From CAG-882 sp050874385 (GTDB lineage Bacteria > Bacillota > Clostridia > Lachnospirales > Lachnospiraceae): 64,000 bases of DNA. The notes below the pieces were generated by a model. It made no database searches. It worked only from the letters and a program-made list of their open reading frames with translations, and was not told the origin of the DNA. Both the position numbers and the translations under genes were made by a program. Of the stretch, positions 40,035 through 48,891 are shown piece by piece (position 1 is the first letter of the stretch; each line of letters opens with the position of its first letter). The stretch is taken from contig JBNMKO010000006.1 of NCBI GenBank assembly GCA_050874385.1, forward strand, positions 12,213 through 76,212, read 5' to 3'.

Positions 40035-40660
40035 ATTTAGCAGAAAATCTAAAAAAATATCGTATTTTAAAAAATCTTACTCAGGAAGATGTAGCCGGGT
40101 ATTTGCAAATTACGCCGCAGAGTGTTTCTAAGTGGGAGCGTGGTGAGTCATACCCGGATATAACGTTGCTTCCGGCACTTGCAAATATTTATGAGACGAG
40201 TATTGATTTGCTGGTGGGAATGGACGCAATTCGGGCGGAGGAGACGAGATACAATATTCATAATAAGGCTGTTCAGTATCAAAGGCTGGGAGATTATGAC
40301 TCGGCAGAAAAAACATATCGTGATGCATTGTTGATTTATCCCAATAAGCCGGGAATGATTTTAGGGCTTGCAAGTACACTTGCTTTAAAGGGAAATACCC
40401 ATGAAGCGATTGAGCTTATGGAGAGAGGACTGCCTATTTCTATCAATGAAAAGCAAAAGGCAACCATGCGCGCTACTTTATGTTTTTTGTATTTAAAAGC
40501 AGGATATGAGGAAAAAGCTAACAGGCTGGCTTCACAGCTTCCGCATACTAGAGAAAGCCGTGAAGTAATTCAGCCTCTGATAAGACAAGGGCTATCCGAG
40601 AGTGAGATAGATGAGAATATAAAGTATATCCTACTCGGAGATGGGAAAGGGATTTGGTAG
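40030..40660 (+). pseudogene. host XRE/TPR regulator, interrupted at codon 3 by the prophage
   Basis: This is the main part of a host gene whose first codons lie at 4400-4406. The restored protein (210 residues) has an N-terminal helix-turn-helix (LTQEDVAGYLQITPQSVSKWERGESYPDI) and TPR-like helices (KAVQYQRLGDYDSAEKTYRDALLIYP). It was probably a transcription regulator. The frame remains open into the prophage end (from GTG 39977), but no ribosome site is visible, so the protein is probably not made in the lysogen. Confidence 0.85.
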
Positions 40661-40710
40661 GGATTGATATAATGCACATAGTTTGGCAAATATATCACAA
40701 AACTGACTCA

Positions 40711-40737
40711 CGGGACACCGGGGCAGGTCCCTGTCCA
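40711..40737 (+). repeat. short GGGAC/GTCCC palindromic repeat
   Basis: A GC-rich hairpin (GGGACACCGGGGCAGG...CCCTGTCC) lies between the pseudogene and the LysR gene. It may be a REP-like element or a bidirectional terminator. Confidence 0.4.
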
Positions 40738-40745
40738 AGTGTTTC

Positions 40746-41663
40746 CTATTCAGATAACATCCAGCTCTCAAAGGAACATATGTTTTCATCGGCAGAAATG
40801 AATAGTTCTAAGTTTTGTTCAAATTCCTCGATGGCTTTTCGGTGGTTCACATTTGGATAACGGTTTCTTATAGCATAACAAATTCTTGGCGGTGGTGGTG
40901 TTTTTAATTTATAAAATGTCAGATTTGGATTTGAGCGCATGGCTCCACGGATAACCGACATTGGTGCAATCCCCCAGAAATCATCCCGTATATATCTTTG
41001 AAGCATGGAGCCGGTATTGACAGTCAATGCAGGGTGGGCTGCCGGACTGAAATGACTGTCATGCCAGCTCTGGTAATCTAATCCCCAGTTTAAAAAAATC
41101 TCATTTTCAGTATGCAGGTCATCACTGTCTATACCGTCATGATACGGACTTTTTCTATCACATATCAAATACATAAGTTCCCGATATATCGGGTTGCTGA
41201 TTACATCGGGATAATTTATTCTTGAAAAGACAAAACCGATGTCAGCAACCCTGCTTTCAACGAGAGAGTAAATTTCATTAGAGTGATGTGTTCTGATGTT
41301 TAATCTTATATCAGGATAGTTTGATATATATTGTAAGAAAAAAGATACAAACGTATAATTATTAACCGCATCGACACTGGCAATTGTCAGTGTCTGTATG
41401 TTATCTGTATTTTTCAGATGCTGTGTGTCTTTCCAGAGAGAAGCCCATTGGCTTGCGAGTGGAATAAAGGCTTGTCCATGATTGGTTAATTCAATACTTC
41501 GGTGACCTTTCTGCCTTATTATCAGTTGAACACCAAGTTCAGTTTCAAGCTGCTGGATTCTTGAAGATATGGTGGATTGAGATACATATAAATATTTTGC
41601 GGCTGCAGAGATGCTGCCATAAGTGATTGTTGTCAGAAAAGTTTCTATTTGTTCATAGGTCAT
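40746..41663 (-). CDS. LysR-type transcriptional regulator
   Basis: A 305-residue LysR protein. The N-terminal winged helix-turn-helix is clear (YEQIETFLTTITYGSISAAAKYLYVSQSTISSRIQQLETELG), followed by a substrate-binding fold. It is divergent from the RraA-like/transporter operon at 41986, the usual LysR arrangement, so it likely controls that operon in response to the imported compound. Confidence 0.9.
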   Translation of the reverse strand: MTYEQIETFLTTITYGSISAAAKYLYVSQSTISSRIQQLETELGVQLIIRQKGHRSIELTNHGQAFIPLASQWASLWKDTQHLKNTDNIQTLTIASVDAVNNYTFVSFFLQYISNYPDIRLNIRTHHSNEIYSLVESRVADIGFVFSRINYPDVISNPIYRELMYLICDRKSPYHDGIDSDDLHTENEIFLNWGLDYQSWHDSHFSPAAHPALTVNTGSMLQRYIRDDFWGIAPMSVIRGAMRSNPNLTFYKLKTPPPPRICYAIRNRYPNVNHRKAIEEFEQNLELFISADENICSFESWMLSE

Positions 41664-41985
41664 AGAAAAACTCCCTTCTAAATAATATCAAGCCATAAAT
41701 AATTGAGTTTTCGGGTTTTATAGAGAATAATTTTAATTTGTGGGTAACTGCAAAACTCAAATTGGGAATAAAACAGTTGTATAATTTTTTTTAAATAACT
41801 AGGTGGTTTGGTTGGTGCTGATATTACAATAAAATATCGAATATATAGATATTTTATATCAAATATATTCGTTTTACAAGATATATTTTGCGTGATATAT
41901 TTGAAGCATAAGAGATAAACAATTTTGGGTTGCAGCTAAAATTGAGGTAATTAATTAAAACACAGAAACGAAAGGAGCTACAAAT
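41664..41985 (+). promoter_or_regulatory. divergent intergenic region between LysR gene and RraA operon
   Basis: There is no gene here. An AT-rich 34-bp imperfect palindrome (41838-41871: CGAATATAT-A-GATAT-TTT-ATATC-AA-ATATATTCG) lies 115 bases before the RraA-like start and is the best operator candidate for the LysR protein. A TATAAT at 41780-41785 has no clear -35. Confidence 0.55.
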
Positions 41986-42642
41986 ATGGATAAGAAGGAG
42001 TTAATAAAGGCTATCAAGAAAATGGATACGGCAAGCATTTCGGACGCGATGGATAAGCTTGGAATTCCATGCGGATTATTAGGAATTCAGGCTGTTGTGG
42101 AGGGACGTAAGATTTGTGGAGAAGCTTTCACAGTTCATTATGTACCGTGCGGAGTAGAGAAGGGAAACGTTGGTGATTTTATTGATGACGTAGAGCCGGG
42201 TCAGGTTGTTGTAATTGATAATGGAGGAAGAAATTACTGTACTGTATGGGGAGATATAATGTCATACACTGCCAAGACAAAAGGAATTGAGGGCACTCTT
42301 ATTGATGGTGTATGCCGCGATGTGAACGGAATTAAGGAACTAGGATATGGCATATATACAAAAGGAAAATATATGGTTACCGGTAAGGAACGTGTGACAG
42401 TCGACGCGGTAAATGTTCCTGTTGCCATTTCAGGAGTTCAGGTGCGTCCGGGAGATATCATACTGGCAGATGATTCAGGTGCACTTGTTATTCCAAAAGA
42501 AAAAGCAGAGGAAATTCTTTCAATCGCACAGCACATTGAAGAAGTGGAGCAGAAGATTATTGCTGAGGTGAAGGCAGGCAGCAGTCTAAAGGCAGCAAGA
42601 CAGAAGCTTGGTTATCATAAGCTTCAGTCAAAAGACGCATAG
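41986..42642 (+). CDS. RraA-like / HMG-aldolase family protein 1
   Basis: A 218-residue protein of the RraA-like fold, which includes 4-hydroxy-4-methyl-2-oxoglutarate aldolases and oxaloacetate decarboxylases. The typical motif is IEGTLIDGVCRDVNGIKELGYGIYTKG, with GDIMSYTAKTKG before it. The family cleaves a pyruvate unit from keto acids in a metal-dependent way. AAAGGAG precedes ATG 41986. It is the first gene of an operon with a transporter and a second family member. Confidence 0.83.
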   Translation: MDKKELIKAIKKMDTASISDAMDKLGIPCGLLGIQAVVEGRKICGEAFTVHYVPCGVEKGNVGDFIDDVEPGQVVVIDNGGRNYCTVWGDIMSYTAKTKGIEGTLIDGVCRDVNGIKELGYGIYTKGKYMVTGKERVTVDAVNVPVAISGVQVRPGDIILADDSGALVIPKEKAEEILSIAQHIEEVEQKIIAEVKAGSSLKAARQKLGYHKLQSKDA

Positions 42643-42653
42643 GAGGTCTGATT

Positions 42654-43841
42654 ATGGGGGAAAATTTTAGAAAAAAATTTGCAGCAATTTTTTCACTGTC
42701 AGCAATTATGTATAGTGCGTATGTAGGCCCCGGATTTGCATCGGGTACGCAGACCGTGTCCTATTTCAACAACAAGGGGTGGATAGGGATTATCCTTGGA
42801 CCTTTAGTAGCAGGAATTATGTGCTTTGTTTTCAATCTGCTTCTTTTTGAGATCAACAGAATTTATAAACCAAACTCGTATCGTGAGGCATATAATACAA
42901 TCTACCGTCCAAAGGGATTACAACTTTTCTTTGGTACTTTTAAGGAAATACAAGTAATTGTGGTAGTTCTGATTGCTTTGTCAGCGCAGATTTCGACAAC
43001 AGCGGCACTTTTAAATCAGATATTTGGTCTTCCAAAAATAGTGGGAACAATCGGTTTTTGTCTATTAGTATTATTATTTGCGCTTTGGGGAGCAGATGTA
43101 CTTAGAAAAGTAGGAACAATCTTAGGACTGGCAATCCTTATCATATGTGGTTATGTTGCAATAGTATGTTTTGGAAATGCAGTTCCTATTGCAAGTTCAT
43201 ATATGCAGCAGCATATCTCATATACAGAGTATGGTTTTTCAGGTGTTCAGGCATGGTTTTCAATGCTTATGATTGTGGTATTTTTCATGAATGGATATGA
43301 GGCCTGCATACCGGCATCAAAGGGAATTATTGAGACAAGAAAAGATGTTCTTATAGAGTCAGCCGTGACAGCAGTATTATGTGCAGGCTCAACAATGATT
43401 TTCACATTTATATTTGCAGCAGGTATGCCGGAAATCATGAATGAAGAGATTCCAACACTTTGGGCAATCAACAATCTTTCAAATGCCGGATGGATTTCAA
43501 AGATTTTATATGTAGTCTTTGCCATTGCAGCAATGCTTTCAAGTTCGGTGGCATTTATTTTTACGGTATGTAACCGTTTTGAACCGATTATAGAGAAGAA
43601 GTGGACATCAAGCAGTTCCTTTACGCGTAAATTTGTGATTGCAATTATATTTATTTTGGTATGTACATTCGGTTCAAGTTTTGGATTGTTGAACATTATC
43701 AAATATGGATATGGTACATTTACATTAATAGTAGGGCCGGTTATGCTTGTTCCGCTTATTATCAGTGTTCCATACAGATTATGGAAAGATAAGAAAGATG
43801 GTATTATTGATGACAATTATGAACTGGTTATAAAAAAGTGA
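42654..43841 (+). CDS. YkvI-like membrane transporter
   Basis: A 395-residue membrane protein with about ten hydrophobic segments. The start (IFSLSAIMYSAYVGPGFASGTQTVSYFNN) resembles the YkvI family of the amino acid-polyamine-cation type. It is flanked by two RraA-like enzymes, so it probably imports their hydroxy/keto acid or amino acid substrate. AGGAGG lies before ATG 42654. Confidence 0.78.
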   Translation: MGENFRKKFAAIFSLSAIMYSAYVGPGFASGTQTVSYFNNKGWIGIILGPLVAGIMCFVFNLLLFEINRIYKPNSYREAYNTIYRPKGLQLFFGTFKEIQVIVVVLIALSAQISTTAALLNQIFGLPKIVGTIGFCLLVLLFALWGADVLRKVGTILGLAILIICGYVAIVCFGNAVPIASSYMQQHISYTEYGFSGVQAWFSMLMIVVFFMNGYEACIPASKGIIETRKDVLIESAVTAVLCAGSTMIFTFIFAAGMPEIMNEEIPTLWAINNLSNAGWISKILYVVFAIAAMLSSSVAFIFTVCNRFEPIIEKKWTSSSSFTRKFVIAIIFILVCTFGSSFGLLNIIKYGYGTFTLIVGPVMLVPLIISVPYRLWKDKKDGIIDDNYELVIKK

Positions 43842-43857
43842 GAGAGGTAGATGGAAT

Positions 43858-44511
43858 ATGAATTTGACAGAAGAATTAAAACAGGAATTATTAAAACTGC
43901 CTACAGGGAATATTGCTGACAATAATAATTCTGCTGTAAATCAGGGGGTTATGGACACAGCAATTAAGCCTGTAGATGCCAAGATGAAAATGATTGGAAG
44001 GGCTTTTACCGCACAGTGTTTTCCGGGAGATAATCTGGCACTTCATCAGGCAATCTATGAAGCCAAACCGGGAGATGTACTGATTCTTGATGTGCATGGA
44101 TATTCTAACGCCGGACATTTTGGAGATATTATGGCAACAGCATGTAAACAGTATGGACTTGCGGGAGTCGTGATAGATGGAAGCTGCAGGGATTCGGAGG
44201 ATATCAGGGAATTGGGATTTCCGGTATTTGTAAGAGCGTTCAATCCTTCGGGAACTGTAAAGGAGAGTCTTGCAAAGACAAATATTCCGGTTCACTGTGG
44301 AGGTATTCTGGTAAATCCGGGTGATATTATTTTTGGTGATTGTGATGGCGTGGTGGTAATTCCTAAGGAAGAGGAAGATATTGTATTTAAAAAGGCTCTT
44401 GATAAATACAATCACGAACAGGAAATAATTGAGCAGTTGAAGGCTGGAAAAACAACATTGGAGATTTATGGATTTGATAAACTTGTAGAAGCTAAAAAGA
44501 AAATCTCCTAA
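43858..44511 (+). CDS. RraA-like / HMG-aldolase family protein 2
   Basis: A 217-residue paralogue of the gene at 41986, with HFGDIMATACKQYGLAGVVIDGSCRDSEDIRELGFPVF. The two differ clearly in sequence and may form a mixed complex or work on consecutive substrates. GAGAGG precedes the ATG. Confidence 0.8.
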   Translation: MNLTEELKQELLKLPTGNIADNNNSAVNQGVMDTAIKPVDAKMKMIGRAFTAQCFPGDNLALHQAIYEAKPGDVLILDVHGYSNAGHFGDIMATACKQYGLAGVVIDGSCRDSEDIRELGFPVFVRAFNPSGTVKESLAKTNIPVHCGGILVNPGDIIFGDCDGVVVIPKEEEDIVFKKALDKYNHEQEIIEQLKAGKTTLEIYGFDKLVEAKKKIS

Positions 44512-44528
44512 ATATATTTATGATTGGG

Positions 44529-44566
44529 AAATACTTCGCCATGATATTTGTGGCGGAGTATTTCTT
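44529..44566 (+). terminator. terminator of the RraA operon
   Basis: AAATACTTCGCCA and TGGCGGAGTATTT (44529-44541, 44551-44563) form a 13-bp stem with one G-T pair. The T content afterwards is modest. Confidence 0.65.
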
Positions 44567-44596
44567 AGTGTTTATAGAAATCAGGGTGAAGAAAAA

Positions 44597-45946
44597 GTGA
44601 AAAAGAACATAGATTATACGCAGGGAAACATATCAAAATATCTGGTCAGTCTTGCGACACCTTTGATATTTGGAAATATCCTTCAGGAATTTTATAACAC
44701 AATTGATGCGTTTGTAGTGGGACGTTTTGCGGGAAAAGAAGAATTTGCAGCCATTGGTATTGCCGGTACAGCAATGAATTTATTCTTATTTGCGCTTGTG
44801 GGATGCTGCAATGGATTTTCAATTTTATTTGCACAGGCATATGGACAGAAGGATATGAAAGAGCTGCGAAAACAGCACTTTCGCGCACTGGTTGCCGGAA
44901 TGGGATGTACAGTATTGCTCATGTTTATAGGTATTTGGGGCATGGGAGCATTATTAAAAATATTGCGGACACCGGCTTCTTTGCAGGGATATGTGTCGGC
45001 ATATTTATACTGGATATTTATGAGTCTTCCCGCAACTTTTCTCTATAATCTTTTCGCTGCTCTTCTCAGGGCATCAGGTGACACGAAAGCGGCTCTATAT
45101 GTACTGGCAGCATCAGTGGTAACTAATCTGATATTGGATTTTGCATTGGTAGCAGGTGCAAAGAGAGGTATTAGTGGCGCTGCCCTTGCGACGGCGATAA
45201 CACAGATAATTTCAGCAATTATATGTTTTTGTTATTTGTGTAAGACACATAAAGACATGGTGTTACATAGAGAGGATTTTGACTTTGGAATAGATAAAAT
45301 AATTGTCTCATTAAAAATTGGGTTGATTACCAGTCTTCATCAGAGTAGTCTTTATCTGGGTAAGATGTTTGTCCAAGGAGCGGTAAATACAGGTGGAACG
45401 GAGATTATCGCTGCATATACTGCCGCTACGCGTATTGAAGGTTTTGCCAATTCTATCGGTGGAAGCGGTTCATCTTCAACATCAATTATCACGGCGCAGA
45501 ACTATGGAGCAGGGCAAAAAGAACGTATAGAAAAAATATTCCGCTGTAGTTTAGCCTGGCTTATAGGAACCGGACTTTTTTCAGCGTTGATAATGTTCAT
45601 ATTTGCACCACAGACTATTGGTTTGATGCTTGGAAATAGAGATGGAGCGGCATTTACTGAAGGTGTGCGCTATCTTAGAACAGTTGCGATATTTTATGTG
45701 TTTTGTTTTACCGGAAATACATTTACCGGATATTATAATGGCATTGGAAAAGTAATGCTCCCTTTTCTTGGTGCGACGGGGCATATAACAATCCGTGTAA
45801 TATTTTCATGGGTTTTGTTTCCAATGCTCGGATTGAATGCGGTTGCGCTTGCAACAGGAATTGGCTGGGGATGTGCAAACTGTTTCTGGGGCGTGGTAAG
45901 GAGGACAACCAGGACAAAGCTTTTGGCTCGGAGTTTCAAAAAATAA
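44597..45946 (+). CDS. MATE-family multidrug/metabolite exporter
   Basis: A 449-residue membrane protein of the MATE family with twelve predicted helices (SLATPLIFGNILQEFYNTIDAFVVGRFAG; TAARIEG-like segment YTAATRIEGFANSIGG). These use a sodium or proton gradient to export cationic compounds. GTG start with AGGGTGAAG upstream. Substrate unknown. Confidence 0.88.
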   Translation: MKKNIDYTQGNISKYLVSLATPLIFGNILQEFYNTIDAFVVGRFAGKEEFAAIGIAGTAMNLFLFALVGCCNGFSILFAQAYGQKDMKELRKQHFRALVAGMGCTVLLMFIGIWGMGALLKILRTPASLQGYVSAYLYWIFMSLPATFLYNLFAALLRASGDTKAALYVLAASVVTNLILDFALVAGAKRGISGAALATAITQIISAIICFCYLCKTHKDMVLHREDFDFGIDKIIVSLKIGLITSLHQSSLYLGKMFVQGAVNTGGTEIIAAYTAATRIEGFANSIGGSGSSSTSIITAQNYGAGQKERIEKIFRCSLAWLIGTGLFSALIMFIFAPQTIGLMLGNRDGAAFTEGVRYLRTVAIFYVFCFTGNTFTGYYNGIGKVMLPFLGATGHITIRVIFSWVLFPMLGLNAVALATGIGWGCANCFWGVVRRTTRTKLLARSFKK

Positions 45947-45947
45947 A

Positions 45948-46032
45948 ATTTCCACATACTATCCATACAGCACAGATTATGGAAAAGTATGTGGAATACA
46001 AGAGGATTTTCATTATATGAAAGCTACAGGAA
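45948..46032 (+). repeat. 85-bp direct repeat of the spoVT leader, left copy
   Basis: It matches 59298-59382 at 84 of 85 bases (only 46001 differs from 59351). It contains the dyad TTCCACATACT...AGTATGTGGAA, the ribosome site and the first codons MKATG of spoVT. The two copies bound a 13.35-kb segment. Confidence 0.88.
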
Positions 46033-46070
46033 AAACTACGAGGGACGGAGTTTTTGGTTCGCGCAGTTAA
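46017..46070 (+). pseudogene. spoVT 5' remnant
   Basis: ATG 46017 begins MKATG, identical to the intact spoVT start, but the frame then diverges and stops after 17 codons. It is a relic created when the 85-bp leader was duplicated. Confidence 0.75.
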
Positions 46071-46115
46071 AGAGATGTGGCGTTAAGGAAGTATTACAGA
46101 TGGGACTGCCAAAAA

Positions 46116-48623
46116 CTAATACTGTCCCTCAAGTGGTTTAATTTCAGCAAATCTGATTTCTAATGGCTCTAGCAGTGGCGCATATGTCAGGGAATTTTTT
46201 TCGACCAGGCGGTATTCTTTGTGGTAACCTGGAACACAAAGACCGCGCATCAAATCTGTATCATGTGTATCCAAAGGAACTGCGCCCATTTTAAGCCAGA
46301 TATCGTATGCACTTCCATGTTCTCTATTGACAAAATACTCTTTTATGGTGTATTGTCCGTTTTCTAAGTCGCATAAATCCAGTTCAAGCTGTAGGCGTGT
46401 AGACATATCAAAGGCAGAATAGCGGTTTGTTTCTGTTATATCAAACAATTCTCCGGAGGCAAAAAGATTTCCGTAATGAATGTAGTGGTATGTGATAATT
46501 TGGTATGCATCCCGGCTTCTTGTAATGAAGTAGCCATCTCCCGCACTTATAAGTTCATCTCCAAGCATATTTGCAAAGTAAAAAGTGTAGAATACATTTT
46601 TTCGCAGACCATTCATGGTATAAATACCCAGACCACCATGAAAAAGAGTGTCCGGCAATACATTTTCCTCAAGTAAATCGGTCAAACTCCAGTAACCGAA
46701 GCTGTCAAGCCGGTCATAATTGCGAAGAAGATTTTTCATTATATAGCACGATTTAAAACAAGTGTCATTTATCAAATTGCGGTGGGAGAGCGTAAAATTC
46801 CACTCTGTAAGGTAAATAGGAGTATTTTCCATATTCATAGAGGCAAAAATTTTGCGGATACTTCCAATCCAAAGGGAAAAGTCATCAGTACGTTTTGGGA
46901 AAGATGACGAGGCACTTCCGATATGGAAATTCTGCTTTAGGGAGGGCGGAATGATGTCCGAATAATAATGGATATTAAAAAACTCCGGTATGCAGTCATG
47001 CTTCTTTGCGTAATTAATATAATCTTTAATCCATTTGTCTGTTCCAAGGTTTTCTATATATAGAATAGAGGAGGAACCGAAAACTAAGTTGGAGTCAACT
47101 TTTTTTACGGTGTGGTAAGTGGAGTCGTAGAGCTGAAAAAACAAATTATCATCTCCAAATCCGAACATTGATTTTGGGGTAACGGGTTCATTCCATACGC
47201 AAAACAGCCATGAACGCACCTGAAAAATTCCATATCTTGCTATTAAATGACGAGTGAAATCTTCTATGAGCATCTCCCATTCGCTCATCTCACGGGGAGG
47301 GCTGGTTATAACGGGGGAGTAAAATGTGGTCTTGGATGGGTCGGCGGCTAATTCTTTTGGCATAAATGAAAATTGTATTAATGGTTTTAGACCTATGGAC
47401 AGAAGAAAGTCCAGTGCCATGTCGACCAGTGTATAATGGAAGGAAAGTTTTCCCGCGGTACGGCTTACTACCATCATATCGTCGGATAAAATGCCATGGA
47501 ACTTTATAAATTCGTATCCGACATTTTCTTGAATATCTTTGAGCATATTTTGAATATTGTGATTTAATAATTCCTTGGCCCGCCCAACAGTAATAAATTT
47601 CTTAAAAGTGTGTCTCAAAGGCTTTATTGTCGATTGCATGCAGACGTTTTCTATATGTAATTCTTTCGTCTGTTCCCGTGAAGGAGTATAAAAACTTTCA
47701 TCCACGTTATTAAGATATTTAGTCAATAAATGAAGATAGTTGCTCGGCTCTATCAACAGGTAATTCAGATTGCCGGATGCCTGGTTATCGGAAGTCTGGT
47801 CTTTATTTAACTTTCGGTAGGCACTTGGCAGCATTTTATATTGTTTTTTAAAACAGCGCACGAAGGAGTGTGATTCCGTGAAGCCGTTTCTAAGGGCAAT
47901 ACTCTCGATGGAGTCATTGGTTGAGACAAGATCAAATGCAGCATGTGACAACTTTACTCCGGTATAATACTGCGAAAAATTAATTCCCATATATTTGTCA
48001 AAAAAGTTTGAAAGATATGGAACGGATAAGTGTTCCTTCTCCGCAAGGTCGCTCAGTGAAAAATTATCAGCATAGTGTTCTTCAATGTAGTTTATTATTC
48101 TTGTGAGCCTTCTCATGTATTTTTGCTGATTTTTCATGGCGGTGGTTGCAGGAACTTGGAAGTTGGCAATTAATTCGGATACAAGGTAGTACACTAAGGA
48201 GAGGTTTTTGTATTCAGTGCCTTTTGCATGGTGCGCATTTTCACGAATCATTGTGGCGATTGAAAACCTTAATCCCCTGAACTTGTCTGGATTGGTTGAG
48301 GTAGTGCTGTTGCAGTCAAAAACAAGATTTTCAAGATTGTTGTCAAACGGATTTATATGTGCTAAGTCAATTTGGATGGCAATCATGACAGCGCTCTCCG
48401 AGTGAATTTCGTGGATGCTGTTGGAATTTATTAAAATAATATCTTCACTGTTTAAAATGGATGTCACACCGTCAATTTTTATCTCAATAGTTCCCTCTAA
48501 AACCATAAGCAGTTCCAGACTTTTATGCCAGTGTTTGGCAACAAATCCCAGCTTGTGCATAAAAATTTTTAGTGGTACATTGGGTGAAAATTCAATAATT
48601 TCATGTCTTTCTTCTGATAGCAT
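46116..48623 (-). CDS. AraC-type regulator fused to a GH39-like glycosidase domain
   Basis: An 835-residue two-part protein. Residues 10-100 form a cupin-like sensor, and residues ~170-275 an AraC helix-turn-helix pair (FSLSDLAEKEHLSVPYLSNFF; SIESIALRNGFTESHSFVRCF). Residues ~325-790 resemble a GH39 beta-xylosidase-like TIM barrel with acid/base E in VWNEP (about 479) and a nucleophile-like E in YLTEWN (about 607). It may use the glycosidase domain to sense or cut its inducer. It is divergent from the ABC operon, which it probably activates. I placed the start at 48623; AAAGG lies seven bases upstream. Confidence 0.85.
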   Translation of the reverse strand: MLSEERHEIIEFSPNVPLKIFMHKLGFVAKHWHKSLELLMVLEGTIEIKIDGVTSILNSEDIILINSNSIHEIHSESAVMIAIQIDLAHINPFDNNLENLVFDCNSTTSTNPDKFRGLRFSIATMIRENAHHAKGTEYKNLSLVYYLVSELIANFQVPATTAMKNQQKYMRRLTRIINYIEEHYADNFSLSDLAEKEHLSVPYLSNFFDKYMGINFSQYYTGVKLSHAAFDLVSTNDSIESIALRNGFTESHSFVRCFKKQYKMLPSAYRKLNKDQTSDNQASGNLNYLLIEPSNYLHLLTKYLNNVDESFYTPSREQTKELHIENVCMQSTIKPLRHTFKKFITVGRAKELLNHNIQNMLKDIQENVGYEFIKFHGILSDDMMVVSRTAGKLSFHYTLVDMALDFLLSIGLKPLIQFSFMPKELAADPSKTTFYSPVITSPPREMSEWEMLIEDFTRHLIARYGIFQVRSWLFCVWNEPVTPKSMFGFGDDNLFFQLYDSTYHTVKKVDSNLVFGSSSILYIENLGTDKWIKDYINYAKKHDCIPEFFNIHYYSDIIPPSLKQNFHIGSASSSFPKRTDDFSLWIGSIRKIFASMNMENTPIYLTEWNFTLSHRNLINDTCFKSCYIMKNLLRNYDRLDSFGYWSLTDLLEENVLPDTLFHGGLGIYTMNGLRKNVFYTFYFANMLGDELISAGDGYFITRSRDAYQIITYHYIHYGNLFASGELFDITETNRYSAFDMSTRLQLELDLCDLENGQYTIKEYFVNREHGSAYDIWLKMGAVPLDTHDTDLMRGLCVPGYHKEYRLVEKNSLTYAPLLEPLEIRFAEIKPLEGQY

Positions 48624-48749
48624 CTGCATATCCTTTCGTAGATAATAGTAAAATAAGTACCTTAAACTTTATTTTTTCCATTATATATAATCTAAAATAA
48701 AAATAAAAGTGCAAAACGTACAAAATTTAATGTGTTTTTGGTGCGAAGG

Positions 48750-48843
48750 TGGCTGATTTGGAATAAATTTTTGATTTTCTTAAAAATTGTACATTAAAAC
48801 GAAAATGGCTGACCTAGGATTAAATTGTTTATCAAGGTATAAT
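48750..48843 (+). promoter_or_regulatory. candidate AraC-controlled promoter of the sugar ABC operon
   Basis: A direct repeat TGGCTGAYYTRG (48750 and 48806) lies upstream of a good -10 TATAAT (48838-48843) without a recognisable -35. This is the layout of an activator-dependent promoter, with the AraC-GH39 protein as the likely activator. Confidence 0.5.
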
Positions 48844-48891
48844 AAATCCATAAAGAACAGGTGATATATTTCCATGACATTGGAGGGTAAT

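Noticed and set aside
39977..40660. Chimeric 227-residue XRE protein beginning inside the prophage end
   Set aside because: The frame is open, but there is no ribosome site and the first 17 codons are prophage terminal DNA; the host gene is better treated as interrupted.
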